From NCBI GenBank assembly GCA_964651435.1, contig CAZYVU010000007.1:1-64000 (forward strand): a DNA stretch of 64,000 bases, given 5' to 3'. Numbering within the stretch: the first letter of the stretch is position 1; each line of letters starts with the position of its first letter. The notes under the pieces were generated by a model, which worked only from the letters and a program-made list of their open reading frames with translations, did not search any database and was not told where the DNA came from. Of this stretch, positions 25,545-33,286 are shown piece after piece. Source of the stretch: CAZYVU01 sp964651435. Its GTDB lineage: Bacteria; Desulfobacterota; Syntrophorhabdia; Syntrophorhabdales; CAYQXL01. The translations under genes and the position numbers were made by a program.

Positions 25545-26013
25545 GAGGACAAGGGTAGACTGTAAGCCGGGTTCTGTCTCCCGCTGAACGCGGGACGGTA
25601 GTCATTCCTCTGGCCCCGTGCGTGCCGGGGTCTTGCGGCCTACCCGGGTTAAAGGACGGGCCGTCCTCATCGCGCTGCGAGCGCGATCCCCTGTTTGGCC
25701 TTGCATCGGATGGGGTTTGCCAAGCTCCCGCGTCGCCGCGGGACTGGTAAGCTCTTGCCTCACCATTTCACCCTTACCCGCCAAGGCTCTCGCCTTGAAG
25801 TTCGGAGTTCTGAGTTCGGAGCTTAGAGCCTTCATCAGCCCGAAGCCCTTCACCTGCTTCTCTTCACTGCCGCCGAAGGCGGCGTGGGCGGTGTATTTTC
25901 TGTTGCACTTTCCTTGAAGTTGCCTCCAGTCCCCATTAGGGACCATCCTGCCCTGCGATGCCCGGACTTTCCTCCCCCTGTAAGGGGGCGACCACCCGTC
26001 TACCCTTGTCCTC
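25545..26013 (-). ncRNA. rnpB: RNase P RNA, bacterial type A
   Basis: This is the catalytic RNA of RNase P, which matures tRNA 5' ends. The minus strand holds the conserved 5' segment GAGGAAAGTCCGGGC and the 3' segment ACAGAACCCGGCTTA. The two ends form a perfect 16-bp P1 helix between 25998-26013 and 25545-25560 (GAGGACAAGGGTAGAC with its complement). At about 469 nt it is long for type A, with an enlarged peripheral hairpin around 25783-25832. The first glycosyltransferase gene begins about 70 bases downstream on the same strand. Confidence 0.93.
25799..25821 (-). repeat. Heptamer tandem repeat inside RNase P RNA
   Basis: On the plus strand the bases read AGTTCGG, AGTTCTG, AGTTCGG, AG: three heptamer units, the middle one with a single change. 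They lie in the loop region between AAGGCTCT (25783-25790) and AGAGCCTT (25825-25832), which pair as a stem in the RNA. The repeat explains part of the extra length of this rnpB. Confidence 0.7.
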
Positions 26014-26102
26014 TGATCAAGCTTCTTTTGCCGTCGCCATGTCTTGCTCGCCTGCCCTGCTTGCCGTCACAGTCTACTGCCCGGCCAAGAAAAACGGACT
26101 CC

Positions 26103-26813
26103 TTACTCTGCTTCCGAGAAGTAAAATATCCGGTTACAGCTCGGACAGGTGTGAAGCCTAAGGTTTTTTGTAACTTCAATAAAATACTGAGGAGGAATAT
26201 TCATGTAGCAACCCATGCAGACAGCTTCCTTAACGTTGACTACGGCCAGACCTCCTCTCCTCGCCCGGAGCGTCTCGTATGTCTTTCTGAGGTCGGCATT
26301 AACGGTGGACAGCAGCTTTTCTCTCTGGGTTTTGAGTTCCGATATGCTCTTGCCGATCGATTCGATCTCCTCATTAAGGACCTTCTTCTCCCCGGCTACT
26401 TCCTTTTCTCTCGTCGACAGGAAGGTGGTGGTCGAGTGATTGTCCTTTTTGAGGCCCTCGACCTGATCCATGAGCACGATGATATCCTCTTCCATCTTGT
26501 CTCCGGCCACCTTCAGGGTCTCGATCTCCTTGAGCAATGCCTGATATTCCTTGTTTGTCTTTACCTCGTAGAGCCGGGATTCAAGCTTCTTGATCTTTTC
26601 TTTCTCCGCATCAAGGTCCTTTTCTTTTCGCTTCCTTTCCTTTTCCAGCTCTTCAACAATGACTTTTTCCGTGGCGATCTTTTCGCGCATTCCTTCAATT
26701 TCCGTGTCCAACTCTTCCAATCGGCCTGGCGCACTCACCATTTTACGTTCCCACTGCGCGATCTGGGAATCTATCTTTTGTGCCTCAAAAAGAGTTCTCA
26801 GTTCCTCTTCCAA
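26103..26813 (-). CDS. Coiled-coil C4-type zinc-ribbon protein
   Basis: The first about 180 residues form a nearly unbroken charged coiled coil. A C-terminal zinc ribbon follows, with Cys pairs in VCMGCYMNIPP and HTCPSCNRIFYF. This architecture matches the zinc-ribbon family that includes Helicobacter HP0958-type and myxobacterial CdsZ-type proteins, which act as RNA- or protein-binding adaptors. The exact role here is unknown. The length of 236 is typical. The gene follows the terminator behind tRNA-Met on the same strand, so it probably has its own promoter in the short gap. Confidence 0.85.
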   Translation of the reverse strand: MEEELRTLFEAQKIDSQIAQWERKMVSAPGRLEELDTEIEGMREKIATEKVIVEELEKERKRKEKDLDAEKEKIKKLESRLYEVKTNKEYQALLKEIETLKVAGDKMEEDIIVLMDQVEGLKKDNHSTTTFLSTREKEVAGEKKVLNEEIESIGKSISELKTQREKLLSTVNADLRKTYETLRARRGGLAVVNVKEAVCMGCYMNIPPQYFIEVTKNLRLHTCPSCNRIFYFSEAE

Positions 26814-26831
26814 AATGAGCCCTCCAAAATG

Positions 26832-26868
26832 AAAAGGGGGTGCACCCTAAGGTACACCCCCTTTTTTG
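26832..26868 (-). terminator. Rho-independent terminator, likely for tRNA-Met
   Basis: A strong hairpin pairs GGGGGTG-ACC with GGT-CACCCCC around a CTAA loop and is flanked by A and T tracts on both sides. It lies downstream of the minus-strand tRNA and could work in both directions. Confidence 0.85.
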
Positions 26869-26915
26869 ATAGCGATACTATAAAGCAATTTTTTAGCCAC
26901 ATCCGCAATTTTTAT

Positions 26916-26988
26916 TGGGCCCACCTGGCCTCGAACCAGGGGCCTACCGGTTATGAGCCGGTGGCTCTACCAACTGAGCTATGGGCCC
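26916..26988 (-). tRNA. tRNA-Met (CAT)
   Basis: The minus strand folds as a tRNA with acceptor GGGCCCA/TGGGCCC, D arm AGCTCAGTTGGTAGAGC, anticodon loop CTCATAA (CAT) and T arm GGTTCGAGGCC. The CCA end is not encoded, unlike the other two tRNAs here. The CAT anticodon could also mean the lysidine-modified tRNA-Ile2; elongator Met is the likelier reading, and the first acceptor pair (G-C) is not the initiator type. Confidence 0.9.
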
Positions 26989-27128
26989 GTAATTAGTAGT
27001 ATGATAACCGATGCTTACGCTACTTGTCAAGGAATAGGTCCTTGGTCCCATTTTTTCGTTTTCTTTTCTGCAGATTCACTATAGAATGTTTCGCAGGGGC
27101 AGAAGAAGCGCTATGCATAGGAGGGGAC

Positions 27129-28475
27129 ATGGAAGACAAGAAGGCAACAAAGGAAGAGCTTATCGAGAAGGCCAAGAAACCGGCTTACGATGCCCTCAAG
27201 ATGCATCCGTACTACAAGGGCAAAATAGAAATTGTACCTAAGTGCGTTATCAGGGATTTTCGGGATTTTGCAATCTGGTACACCCCGGGTGTGGCCGAGC
27301 CCTGCAAAGAGATCAACAAGTTTCCGGAAAAGGTTTACGAATACACGAACAAGGCCAACATGGTCGCCATCGTGACAGATGGGACACGGGTCTTGGGCCT
27401 TGGAGACATAGGCCCCATGGCGGGGCTTCCAGTTATGGAGGGCAAGGCATTGCTCTTCAAGTACCTTGGGGGCGTGGACGCCTTCCCTATTTGCCTTGAT
27501 ACGAAGGATGCCGACGAAATCATCAGAACAGTCAAGATTCTGGCACCGACATTCGGCGGTGTCAACCTTGAGGATATCGAAAACCCGAAATGCTTCTATG
27601 TCCTGGAGAGGCTGCGGCAGGAGTCGCCCATTCCTGTCTGGCATGACGACCAGCAGGGCACGGCGGCCGTGACGCTTGCCGGACTGATCAATGCCCTAAA
27701 GGTTGTGGGAAAGAAGATCAATGAGGCCAAGGTCACCATGGTGGGGATCGGCGCTGCCAACGTCTGCATCGTTCGTATGCTCATCAAAGCGGGCGTCGAC
27801 CCGAAGAAAATGCTCGTTGTAGACAGCAAGGGTATTTTGAATAGAAAACGGGACGATATCAAGCCTTCCCACAAGGAGAAACTGGAGTTTTGCGGGATAA
27901 CGAACGAAGAGAACAGGGCCGGTGGCATTCCTGAAGCGCTGAGGGGCCAGGACGTTCTCATCGCCCTCTCCAAATCGGGGCCCGACGTCATCGACAAGGC
28001 ATGGGTCGGAGCGATGGCCGATAGCGCCATCGTCTTCGTTTGCGCCAATCCCATACCTGAAATGTGGCCCTGGGATGCCAAGGAGGCGGGGGCCAGAGTT
28101 GTTGCAACGGGACGGAGCGACTTCCCGAATCAGGTCAATAATTCGGTGGGCTTTCCTGCAATCTTTCGCGGTACCCTGGACGTCAGAGCCCGAACCATCA
28201 CCGATGAGATGTGCATTGCCGCAGCCGTAGAGCTGGCAAGATGTGCGGAAGACAAAGGCATCCACGAGGATTACCTCCTTCCGACCATGGACGACGTCGA
28301 TGTCTTTCCCCGGGAGGCCGTGGCCGTTGCCAGGAAGGCCATGGAGCAGGGCGTGGCGCAGCTTAAGCTGACCGAAGAAGAGCTTTTTCAAATGGCGGAC
28401 AGCAAGATCAAGCGGGCCCGCGAAGAGGTCGGGCTGATGATGGAAAAGGGCATCATAGAGCCATACAGGGAGTGA
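27129..28475 (+). CDS. Malic enzyme, NAD(P)-dependent
   Basis: Malic enzyme oxidatively decarboxylates malate to pyruvate. The N-terminal domain has AIWYTPGVAEPC, VTDGTRVLGLGDIGPMAGLP and EGKALLFKYLGGVDAFPICLD. The substrate-site motif VWHDDQQGTAAVTLAG and the NAD-binding fold VTMVGIGAANVCI follow. SDFPNQVNNSVGFPAIFRG is typical of the bacterial form. The start is set by AGGAGGGG 2-9 bases before the ATG at 27129. The frame extends upstream to 27024 without a ribosome site. The fumarase genes follow within 3 and 56 bp, so fumarate can go through malate to pyruvate within one operon. Confidence 0.93.
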   Translation: MEDKKATKEELIEKAKKPAYDALKMHPYYKGKIEIVPKCVIRDFRDFAIWYTPGVAEPCKEINKFPEKVYEYTNKANMVAIVTDGTRVLGLGDIGPMAGLPVMEGKALLFKYLGGVDAFPICLDTKDADEIIRTVKILAPTFGGVNLEDIENPKCFYVLERLRQESPIPVWHDDQQGTAAVTLAGLINALKVVGKKINEAKVTMVGIGAANVCIVRMLIKAGVDPKKMLVVDSKGILNRKRDDIKPSHKEKLEFCGITNEENRAGGIPEALRGQDVLIALSKSGPDVIDKAWVGAMADSAIVFVCANPIPEMWPWDAKEAGARVVATGRSDFPNQVNNSVGFPAIFRGTLDVRARTITDEMCIAAAVELARCAEDKGIHEDYLLPTMDDVDVFPREAVAVARKAMEQGVAQLKLTEEELFQMADSKIKRAREEVGLMMEKGIIEPYRE

Positions 28476-28478
28476 GTG

Positions 28479-29318
28479 ATGAGGGAAGTTCATGCTGATG
28501 ACGTGATCGCAGCCGTGGAGAGGCTCTTCATTGAAGCCAATCTCTATCTGTCCGAAGACGTGCTGAAGGCCCTCAACGATGCCGTAGAGCGCGAGAAATC
28601 GACCGTTGGTAAAGAGGTTATCAGGGAGCTGATCCTCAACGCCGAAACGGCGCGGAGAGAGCAGATACCCATATGTCAGGATACGGGTCTTGCCGTCACC
28701 TTCGCTGAGGTGGGGCAGGATGTTCATGTTGTGGGAGGTGCTTTCTTAGACGCTATATCGGAAGGCGTGCGCAGGGCCTACAAGAAGGGCTATCTTCGCA
28801 AATCCTGCTGCGACCCATTCAGCCGAAAAAATACAGGCGATAACACTCCGCCCATAGTGCACACCTCCATCGTACCGGGAGATAGGATACGCATAGTGGC
28901 CTTGCCCAAGGGTGGCGGAAGTGAGAATTACGGTGAGCTTCGAATGCTCGTTCCTTCGGCAGGCCGGGAGGGGGTTAAGGCTTTCATACTGGAGATGGTG
29001 GAGAAAGGGGGACCCAACCCGTGCCCCCCTATTATCGTGGGTGTGGGAATCGGAGGAAATTTTGAGGCGGCGGCGCTCCTCTCAAAAGAGGCGCTCATGG
29101 TGCCCCCTGGGAGGCGGAATCCCGATGCGGACGTTGCCGGATTGGAGGTTGAACTGCTCGACCTTATCAACAAAACGGGTATCGGGCCTCAGGGATACGG
29201 CGGTACGGTAACGGCACTGGATGTTCACGTGAAGGTCATGCCATGCCACATCGCCTCGCTGCCCGTGGCCGTCAACATTCAGTGCCACGCACACCGGCTC
29301 AAAGAGGTTCTTATCTGA
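28479..29318 (+). CDS. Fumarate hydratase class I, alpha subunit
   Basis: This is the oxygen-sensitive [4Fe-4S] fumarase, alpha half. The likely cluster cysteines are in QIPICQDTGLA, KSCCDPFSRKNTGDNTPP and GGPNPCPPIIVGVGIGG. The remaining signature is GRRNPDADVAGLE. The ATG at 28479 is preceded by GGAG. A GTG directly in front (28476) is in frame but less likely. The gene nearly abuts the malic enzyme stop. The length of 280 fits the separate alpha subunit of the two-gene form. Confidence 0.93.
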   Translation: MREVHADDVIAAVERLFIEANLYLSEDVLKALNDAVEREKSTVGKEVIRELILNAETARREQIPICQDTGLAVTFAEVGQDVHVVGGAFLDAISEGVRRAYKKGYLRKSCCDPFSRKNTGDNTPPIVHTSIVPGDRIRIVALPKGGGSENYGELRMLVPSAGREGVKAFILEMVEKGGPNPCPPIIVGVGIGGNFEAAALLSKEALMVPPGRRNPDADVAGLEVELLDLINKTGIGPQGYGGTVTALDVHVKVMPCHIASLPVAVNIQCHAHRLKEVLI

Positions 29319-29374
29319 TGGAGATCCGAGGCTGTAATATACACGCGATCGTTTCGCTTACGGTGGGGTAAAAT

Positions 29375-29929
29375 ATGGAGATCAGACGGATCGAGACACC
29401 CTTGGAGGAAGACGTTGTCCAGCGGCTCGAAGCCGGACAGAAAGTCTTTCTTTCCGGCTTTATCTATACGGCCCGCGATGCGGCGCACAAACGGTTTTTC
29501 GATGCACTGAGCAAGGGGCAGTCTCTTCCCATGGACATACGGAATCAGGTGATCTATTATTGCGGGCCATCGCCCGCACCGCCCGGCAGGGTCATAGGTG
29601 CCTGCGGCCCCACAACGAGCTCCCGCATGGATGCTTATGCCCCAGAGCTGATCGCGTTAGGCCTTAAAGGAATGATAGGCAAGGGCAAGCGATCCCAATC
29701 AGTCAGGGATGCTCTGGCACTCCACAAGGCCGTCTATTTCGGCGCCACAGGCGGGGCGGGAGCGCTTCTTTCCAAGTGTGTCGTCTCGTCGGAGGTTATA
29801 GCCTATGAAGATCTGGGCCCCGAGGCGGTTGTGAAGCTCGGGGTGAGGGATTTCCCTCTTTTCGTTATCAATGATGTCTTCGGCCGAGACCTCTACCAGG
29901 CGGGCCTGCAGGAATACAGGAGATTATGA
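29375..29929 (+). CDS. Fumarate hydratase class I, beta subunit
   Basis: This is the beta half of the two-subunit fumarase. Landmarks are KVFLSGFIYTARDAAHKR, YCGPSPAPPGRVIGACGPTT, GMIGKGKRS (the conserved KGxR) and KAVYFGATGGAGALLSKCV, all in the expected order. The length of 184 is usual. It lies 56 bp after the alpha subunit. Together they complete the fumarate-malate step next to malic enzyme. Confidence 0.93.
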   Translation: MEIRRIETPLEEDVVQRLEAGQKVFLSGFIYTARDAAHKRFFDALSKGQSLPMDIRNQVIYYCGPSPAPPGRVIGACGPTTSSRMDAYAPELIALGLKGMIGKGKRSQSVRDALALHKAVYFGATGGAGALLSKCVVSSEVIAYEDLGPEAVVKLGVRDFPLFVINDVFGRDLYQAGLQEYRRL

Positions 29930-29936
29930 CCCCCGG

Positions 29937-29986
29937 TCCTGCGCACGGTATCAGGCAAGATGTTCCGCGCCTCCTGCGCACGGTAT
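29937..29986 (+). repeat. 15-bp direct repeat upstream of the inositol-phosphate synthase gene
   Basis: TCCTGCGCACGGTAT occurs exactly at 29937-29951 and at 29972-29986, 35 bp apart start to start. A possible promoter (TTGACT at 29992-29997, TAAAAA at 30015-30020, 17 bp apart) follows immediately. The repeats may be operator sites for the next gene; this is inference from position. Confidence 0.55.
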
Positions 29987-30045
29987 ATCTTTTGACTTTT
30001 TAGGATAATTATTTTAAAAAAGGGAAAACCTTTATCGAAGAGACT

Positions 30046-31137
30046 ATGAAAGAAATTCGCCTTGCCATAGTAGGTGTAGGAAATTGTGCGAGCTCGCTTG
30101 TCCAAGGTTTGCAGTATTATTCGACGCCAAGGGCCGATAGTATAGGCCTCATGCACCATGAACTTGGCGGGTATGTTCCGGGAGATATCAAGGTGGTGGC
30201 GGCCTTCGACGTCGACGCGCGAAAAGTGGGAAAGCCGCTCAATGAGGCGGTCTTTGCACCCCCGAACTGCACGAAGGGCATAGCCCGAGACCTTCCGCCA
30301 TCCAGCGTGGAGGTCAAGATGGGGCCGGTATTTGACGGCGTGTCACCCCATATGAGCAATTACCCCAGCGAGCAAACCTTTGTCCTTTCCGACAGGAATC
30401 CTGACGACGTCGCTGCCGTTCTTAAGAAAGAGGGCGTCGAGATATTACTGAACTATCTCCCCGTCGGCTCCGAACAAGCGACGCGGTTCTATGCCCAGGT
30501 GTGCATGGCCGCGGGCGTAAGCCTGATAAACTGCATCCCTGTCTTTATTGCCTCGGACGCCCACTGGGCCGGGGAGTTCCGGGAGAAGGGGATTCCGATT
30601 ATAGGCGACGACGTTAAGTCTCAGATAGGCGCCACGATCATCCACCGCACCCTCGCCAAGTTGTTCAGCGACAGGGGGGTCACAATAGACCGGACATACC
30701 AGCTCAACACGGGCGGAAACACGGACTTTCTCAACATGCTGAACCGCGACCGGTTGGTCTCAAAAAAGGTCTCAAAGACCGAGGCCGTCCAGTCCCTTCT
30801 CGAAGCACCGCTCAGGTCCGACAATATACACATCGGGCCTTCCGATTACGTACCCTGGCAAAAAGACAACAAAATCTGCTTCATGAGGCTGGAAGGAAGA
30901 ATCTTCGGCGACATACCCATCGACATAGAGATCAGGCTCTCCGTAGAAGATTCCCCCAACAGCGCCGGCTGTATCATCGACGCCATCCGTTGCTGCAAGC
31001 TTGCCAGAGAAAGGAAGGTTGCAGGCGTCCTCGAGTCGATTTCGGCATACACGATGAAGCACCCTCTCAAACAGTACCCCGATGATGTAGCGAGGACGAT
31101 GGTAGAGGAGTTCATTCGGGGAGCGAGAGAACGATAG
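30046..31137 (+). CDS. ino1: myo-Inositol-1-phosphate synthase
   Basis: The enzyme makes inositol 1-phosphate from glucose 6-phosphate using NAD. The N-terminal dinucleotide fold is IRLAIVGVGNCASSLVQG. Family motifs are VKVVAAFDVDARKVGK-like text near residue 45, LNYLPVGSEQATRFYA, INCIPVFIASD, GDDVKSQIGATIIHRTLA and LNTGGNTDFLNM. The length of 363 is that of the shorter bacterial and archaeal forms. A CDP-alcohol phosphatidyltransferase gene follows after 9 bp, so the product is likely used for an inositol phospholipid. Confidence 0.93.
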   Translation: MKEIRLAIVGVGNCASSLVQGLQYYSTPRADSIGLMHHELGGYVPGDIKVVAAFDVDARKVGKPLNEAVFAPPNCTKGIARDLPPSSVEVKMGPVFDGVSPHMSNYPSEQTFVLSDRNPDDVAAVLKKEGVEILLNYLPVGSEQATRFYAQVCMAAGVSLINCIPVFIASDAHWAGEFREKGIPIIGDDVKSQIGATIIHRTLAKLFSDRGVTIDRTYQLNTGGNTDFLNMLNRDRLVSKKVSKTEAVQSLLEAPLRSDNIHIGPSDYVPWQKDNKICFMRLEGRIFGDIPIDIEIRLSVEDSPNSAGCIIDAIRCCKLARERKVAGVLESISAYTMKHPLKQYPDDVARTMVEEFIRGARER

Positions 31138-31146
31138 GTCAGACCC

Positions 31147-31788
31147 TTGATCAGTTCTAAGGCTGGTCACAGACTCGATCCCCTTCTTAACAGGATTTAC
31201 GGTAGTGTTTTCGGCGCCAAAACCGTCGATCCCAATATTTTCACGATCATTGGCCTTATCTTTGCCGTTGGCTCGGCCGTTCTTCTCGCCGGCGGCCTGT
31301 TCCTTTGGTCCGGGATACTTCTATTTCTTTCCGGTTTTTTTGACCTTATGGACGGCGCTCTGGCCCGGTCGCGAAGCCGCGTGACACGTTTCGGAGGATT
31401 TCTTGACTCTGTTATCGACCGCTATAGCGACCTTGGGCTGATGGTGGGCCTTGCCGTTTATTTTCTCAGAAACGGGGATTGGTTTTATCTGGTGGTGAGC
31501 CTTATAGCATTGGTCGGAACGGCCATCATTCCGTATGCCAAGGCTCGGGCAGAGGCAGCGTCGATCGACTGCAACGTCGGTTTGCTCGAAAGGTCAGAGC
31601 GCACGATTATTCTCCTTATCGGCATATTGTTTAATGTGCTACGACCGGCCGTTATCATTCTGGCCTGCCTCACCCATTTGACCGTCATCCAGAGAATACT
31701 TTTTGTGAGAAAGAAGCTGTCACAAGATCCACTTGGTGAGGCACCGGCCCTAAAGCATCCCCCGGTGGGTCAGGACAAAAGGTTGTAG
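31147..31788 (+). CDS. CDP-alcohol phosphatidyltransferase family protein (candidate phosphatidylinositol-phosphate synthase)
   Basis: This is an integral membrane enzyme that transfers a phosphatidyl group from CDP-diacylglycerol to an alcohol. The full signature D-x2-D-G-x2-A-R-x8-G-x3-D-x3-D is present, starting DLMDGALARS and ending GGFLDSVIDRYSD. About six hydrophobic segments surround it. The start is a TTG with only a weak ribosome site. Its place 9 bp after inositol-phosphate synthase suggests the acceptor is inositol 1-phosphate, as in actinobacterial PIP synthase and archaetidylinositol-phosphate synthase. The 3' end overlaps convergent ispG by 19 bp. Confidence 0.85.
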   Translation: MISSKAGHRLDPLLNRIYGSVFGAKTVDPNIFTIIGLIFAVGSAVLLAGGLFLWSGILLFLSGFFDLMDGALARSRSRVTRFGGFLDSVIDRYSDLGLMVGLAVYFLRNGDWFYLVVSLIALVGTAIIPYAKARAEAASIDCNVGLLERSERTIILLIGILFNVLRPAVIILACLTHLTVIQRILFVRKKLSQDPLGEAPALKHPPVGQDKRL

Positions 31789-32861
31789 ATCTCTTCCTTA
31801 AGGATGTCCTTGGCTATCTCCTTCGGAATCCCGTTGCGCGTTATCTTGCCGTTGGAGAAGAGGGCCGCCTTGTCGCTGCCGAAGGCAAGACCGATGTGGG
31901 CCTCCTTTGCCTCTCCGGGCCCATTGACCTCGCACCCCATAATGGCCACATCAAGGTGGCTGTCGATATCGGCTATCTCCTTCTCGAAGGCCTTAACGAT
32001 GTCTGCAAGGTTGGTCTTGCACCGCCCACAGGTGGGGCACGATATGATGTTGATCCCGCGCTTGCGGAGCCCAAGGTCCCGAAGAATATGGTAGGCCGCG
32101 ATGACTTCGTATGCAGGATCACCCGTCAGGGAAACCCGGATAGTGTCGCCGATACCCTCGTACAGCAAGATGCCCAGACCGATGGCTGACTTTATGGCAC
32201 CGGAGAAAATGGGCCCCGCCTCGGTAATACCGATGTGCTGCGGGTAGTCCGAGGCCTTCGAAAACTTCCGGCAGGCCTCGATTGTCTGAAAAACCCCCGA
32301 GGCCTTGAGGGAGACCTTCAGCTCCGTCCATCCCGCATCCTCAAAAAGCTTCGTATAATACAACGCGCTTTCGACCATGGCATCGGCGTTTGCTTTTCCG
32401 TACTTCTTGAGTATCCGTTTTTCCACGGAACCCACATTGATCCCGATCCGTATGGGCGTCTTTGTCTGGAGCGCGACGTGCGCGATCTCCCTGACCTTTC
32501 GTACGTTGTTGATGGTGCCCGGATTGATGCGCAGGCCATCGATGCCCAACTCCATGGCCTTCAGGGCAATCTTGTAGTTGAAGTGGACGTCGCCGATGAG
32601 GGGGACGCCCCCCTCCCTCTTTAGGAACGGTATAAGCCTGCACGTGTCTTCCTGGGGAAGGGCCATACGGACGATCTCGCACCCGACCCTCTTCAGGTCC
32701 CTGATCTGGTCCAGCGTCTCGCTCAGGTTCTCCGGGTTGGTCTTGAGCATCGACTGGACGGCGATGGGGCTATCGCCCCCTACGGGCACGTGGCCGACCT
32801 TGATCCTTCTCGTCTTTTTCCGTTCCATCTGTATTTTGCGGTGATGAGCTCTTTTATACAT
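31770..32861 (-). CDS. ispG: 4-Hydroxy-3-methylbut-2-en-1-yl diphosphate synthase
   Basis: IspG (GcpE) is the penultimate enzyme of the MEP isoprenoid pathway. The N-terminal TIM-barrel part includes VPVGGDSPIAVQSML and PLIGDVHFNYKIALKA. The C-terminal [4Fe-4S] part has SCPTCGRCKTNLADIV and the fourth ligand region AIMGCEVNGPGEAK. At 363 residues it is the common two-domain form. An in-frame ATG at 32828 is another possible start. It stands alone on its strand. Confidence 0.95.
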   Translation of the reverse strand: MYKRAHHRKIQMERKKTRRIKVGHVPVGGDSPIAVQSMLKTNPENLSETLDQIRDLKRVGCEIVRMALPQEDTCRLIPFLKREGGVPLIGDVHFNYKIALKAMELGIDGLRINPGTINNVRKVREIAHVALQTKTPIRIGINVGSVEKRILKKYGKANADAMVESALYYTKLFEDAGWTELKVSLKASGVFQTIEACRKFSKASDYPQHIGITEAGPIFSGAIKSAIGLGILLYEGIGDTIRVSLTGDPAYEVIAAYHILRDLGLRKRGINIISCPTCGRCKTNLADIVKAFEKEIADIDSHLDVAIMGCEVNGPGEAKEAHIGLAFGSDKAALFSNGKITRNGIPKEIAKDILKEEIYNLLS

Positions 32862-33038
32862 CTCCGCCGTAGGCTTGTCAATGCAAGAATGGGCGACCGC
32901 CTCAGGTTTTTCGAAGTCCGCTCCAGGGGTATTTACCTATTGCGGGTGGGCGAAAGGCCGGGGTATATAGACTGCAGAATGGCAAGTCAGGCCGATCCGT
33001 CTAATGGGTTGATATTCCTTGTTTGTTAAAACTTTCAC

Positions 33039-33065
33039 TTGACTATCACCTGTGAGTAATATAAT
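33039..33065 (+). promoter_or_regulatory. Predicted promoter of the oadG-oadB operon
   Basis: A perfect TATAAT (33060-33065) is preceded at 15 bp by TTGACT (33039-33044). The spacing is short. The predicted leader to the OadG ATG is about 70 nt. No terminator-like attenuator was seen in it. Confidence 0.45.
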
Positions 33066-33139
33066 GTCTTCACGAACCAAGGGGTTTCGAGCTAACGCCG
33101 CACTATGATTCAACATTTTAAATCTTAGGAGGTAGGGTT

Positions 33140-33277
33140 ATGGACAAGTGGACCTTCGGTCTCACTATGCTCGTTGTCGGCATGGGTGGAACCTTGCTGA
33201 CCCTCATCATTCTTAGTCTTATCATGGGCTTACTAAAGAAGTTGTTCCCTTACAAAAAGGAACAAGAGGAAAATTAG
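33140..33277 (+). CDS. OadG-like small gamma subunit of a sodium-translocating decarboxylase
   Basis: This 45-residue frame has a perfect ribosome site (TTAGGAGGTAGGG) before its ATG and ends 9 bp before the OadB gene. It starts MDKWTFGLTMLVVGMGGTLL, continues through one hydrophobic helix (about residues 7-30), and ends in a charged tail KKLFPYKKEQEEN. The G-L-T-M-L-V-V-G-M-G pattern matches the single-helix OadG family, the gamma subunit that anchors sodium-pumping decarboxylases. It is shorter than most OadG proteins and lacks the His-rich zinc tail seen in some. The neighbouring OadB supports the assignment. Confidence 0.82.
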   Translation: MDKWTFGLTMLVVGMGGTLLTLIILSLIMGLLKKLFPYKKEQEEN

Positions 33278-33286
33278 GAGGACGGC

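Noticed and set aside
25884..26996. Long plus-strand frame across the RNase P RNA, the zinc-ribbon gene and tRNA-Met
   Set aside because: It is antisense to two RNA genes and a good coding gene, has no ribosome site and no recognisable domain.
32790..33029. 79-codon frame upstream of oadG
   Set aside because: It starts inside ispG, has no ribosome site and no domain, and ends before the promoter region.
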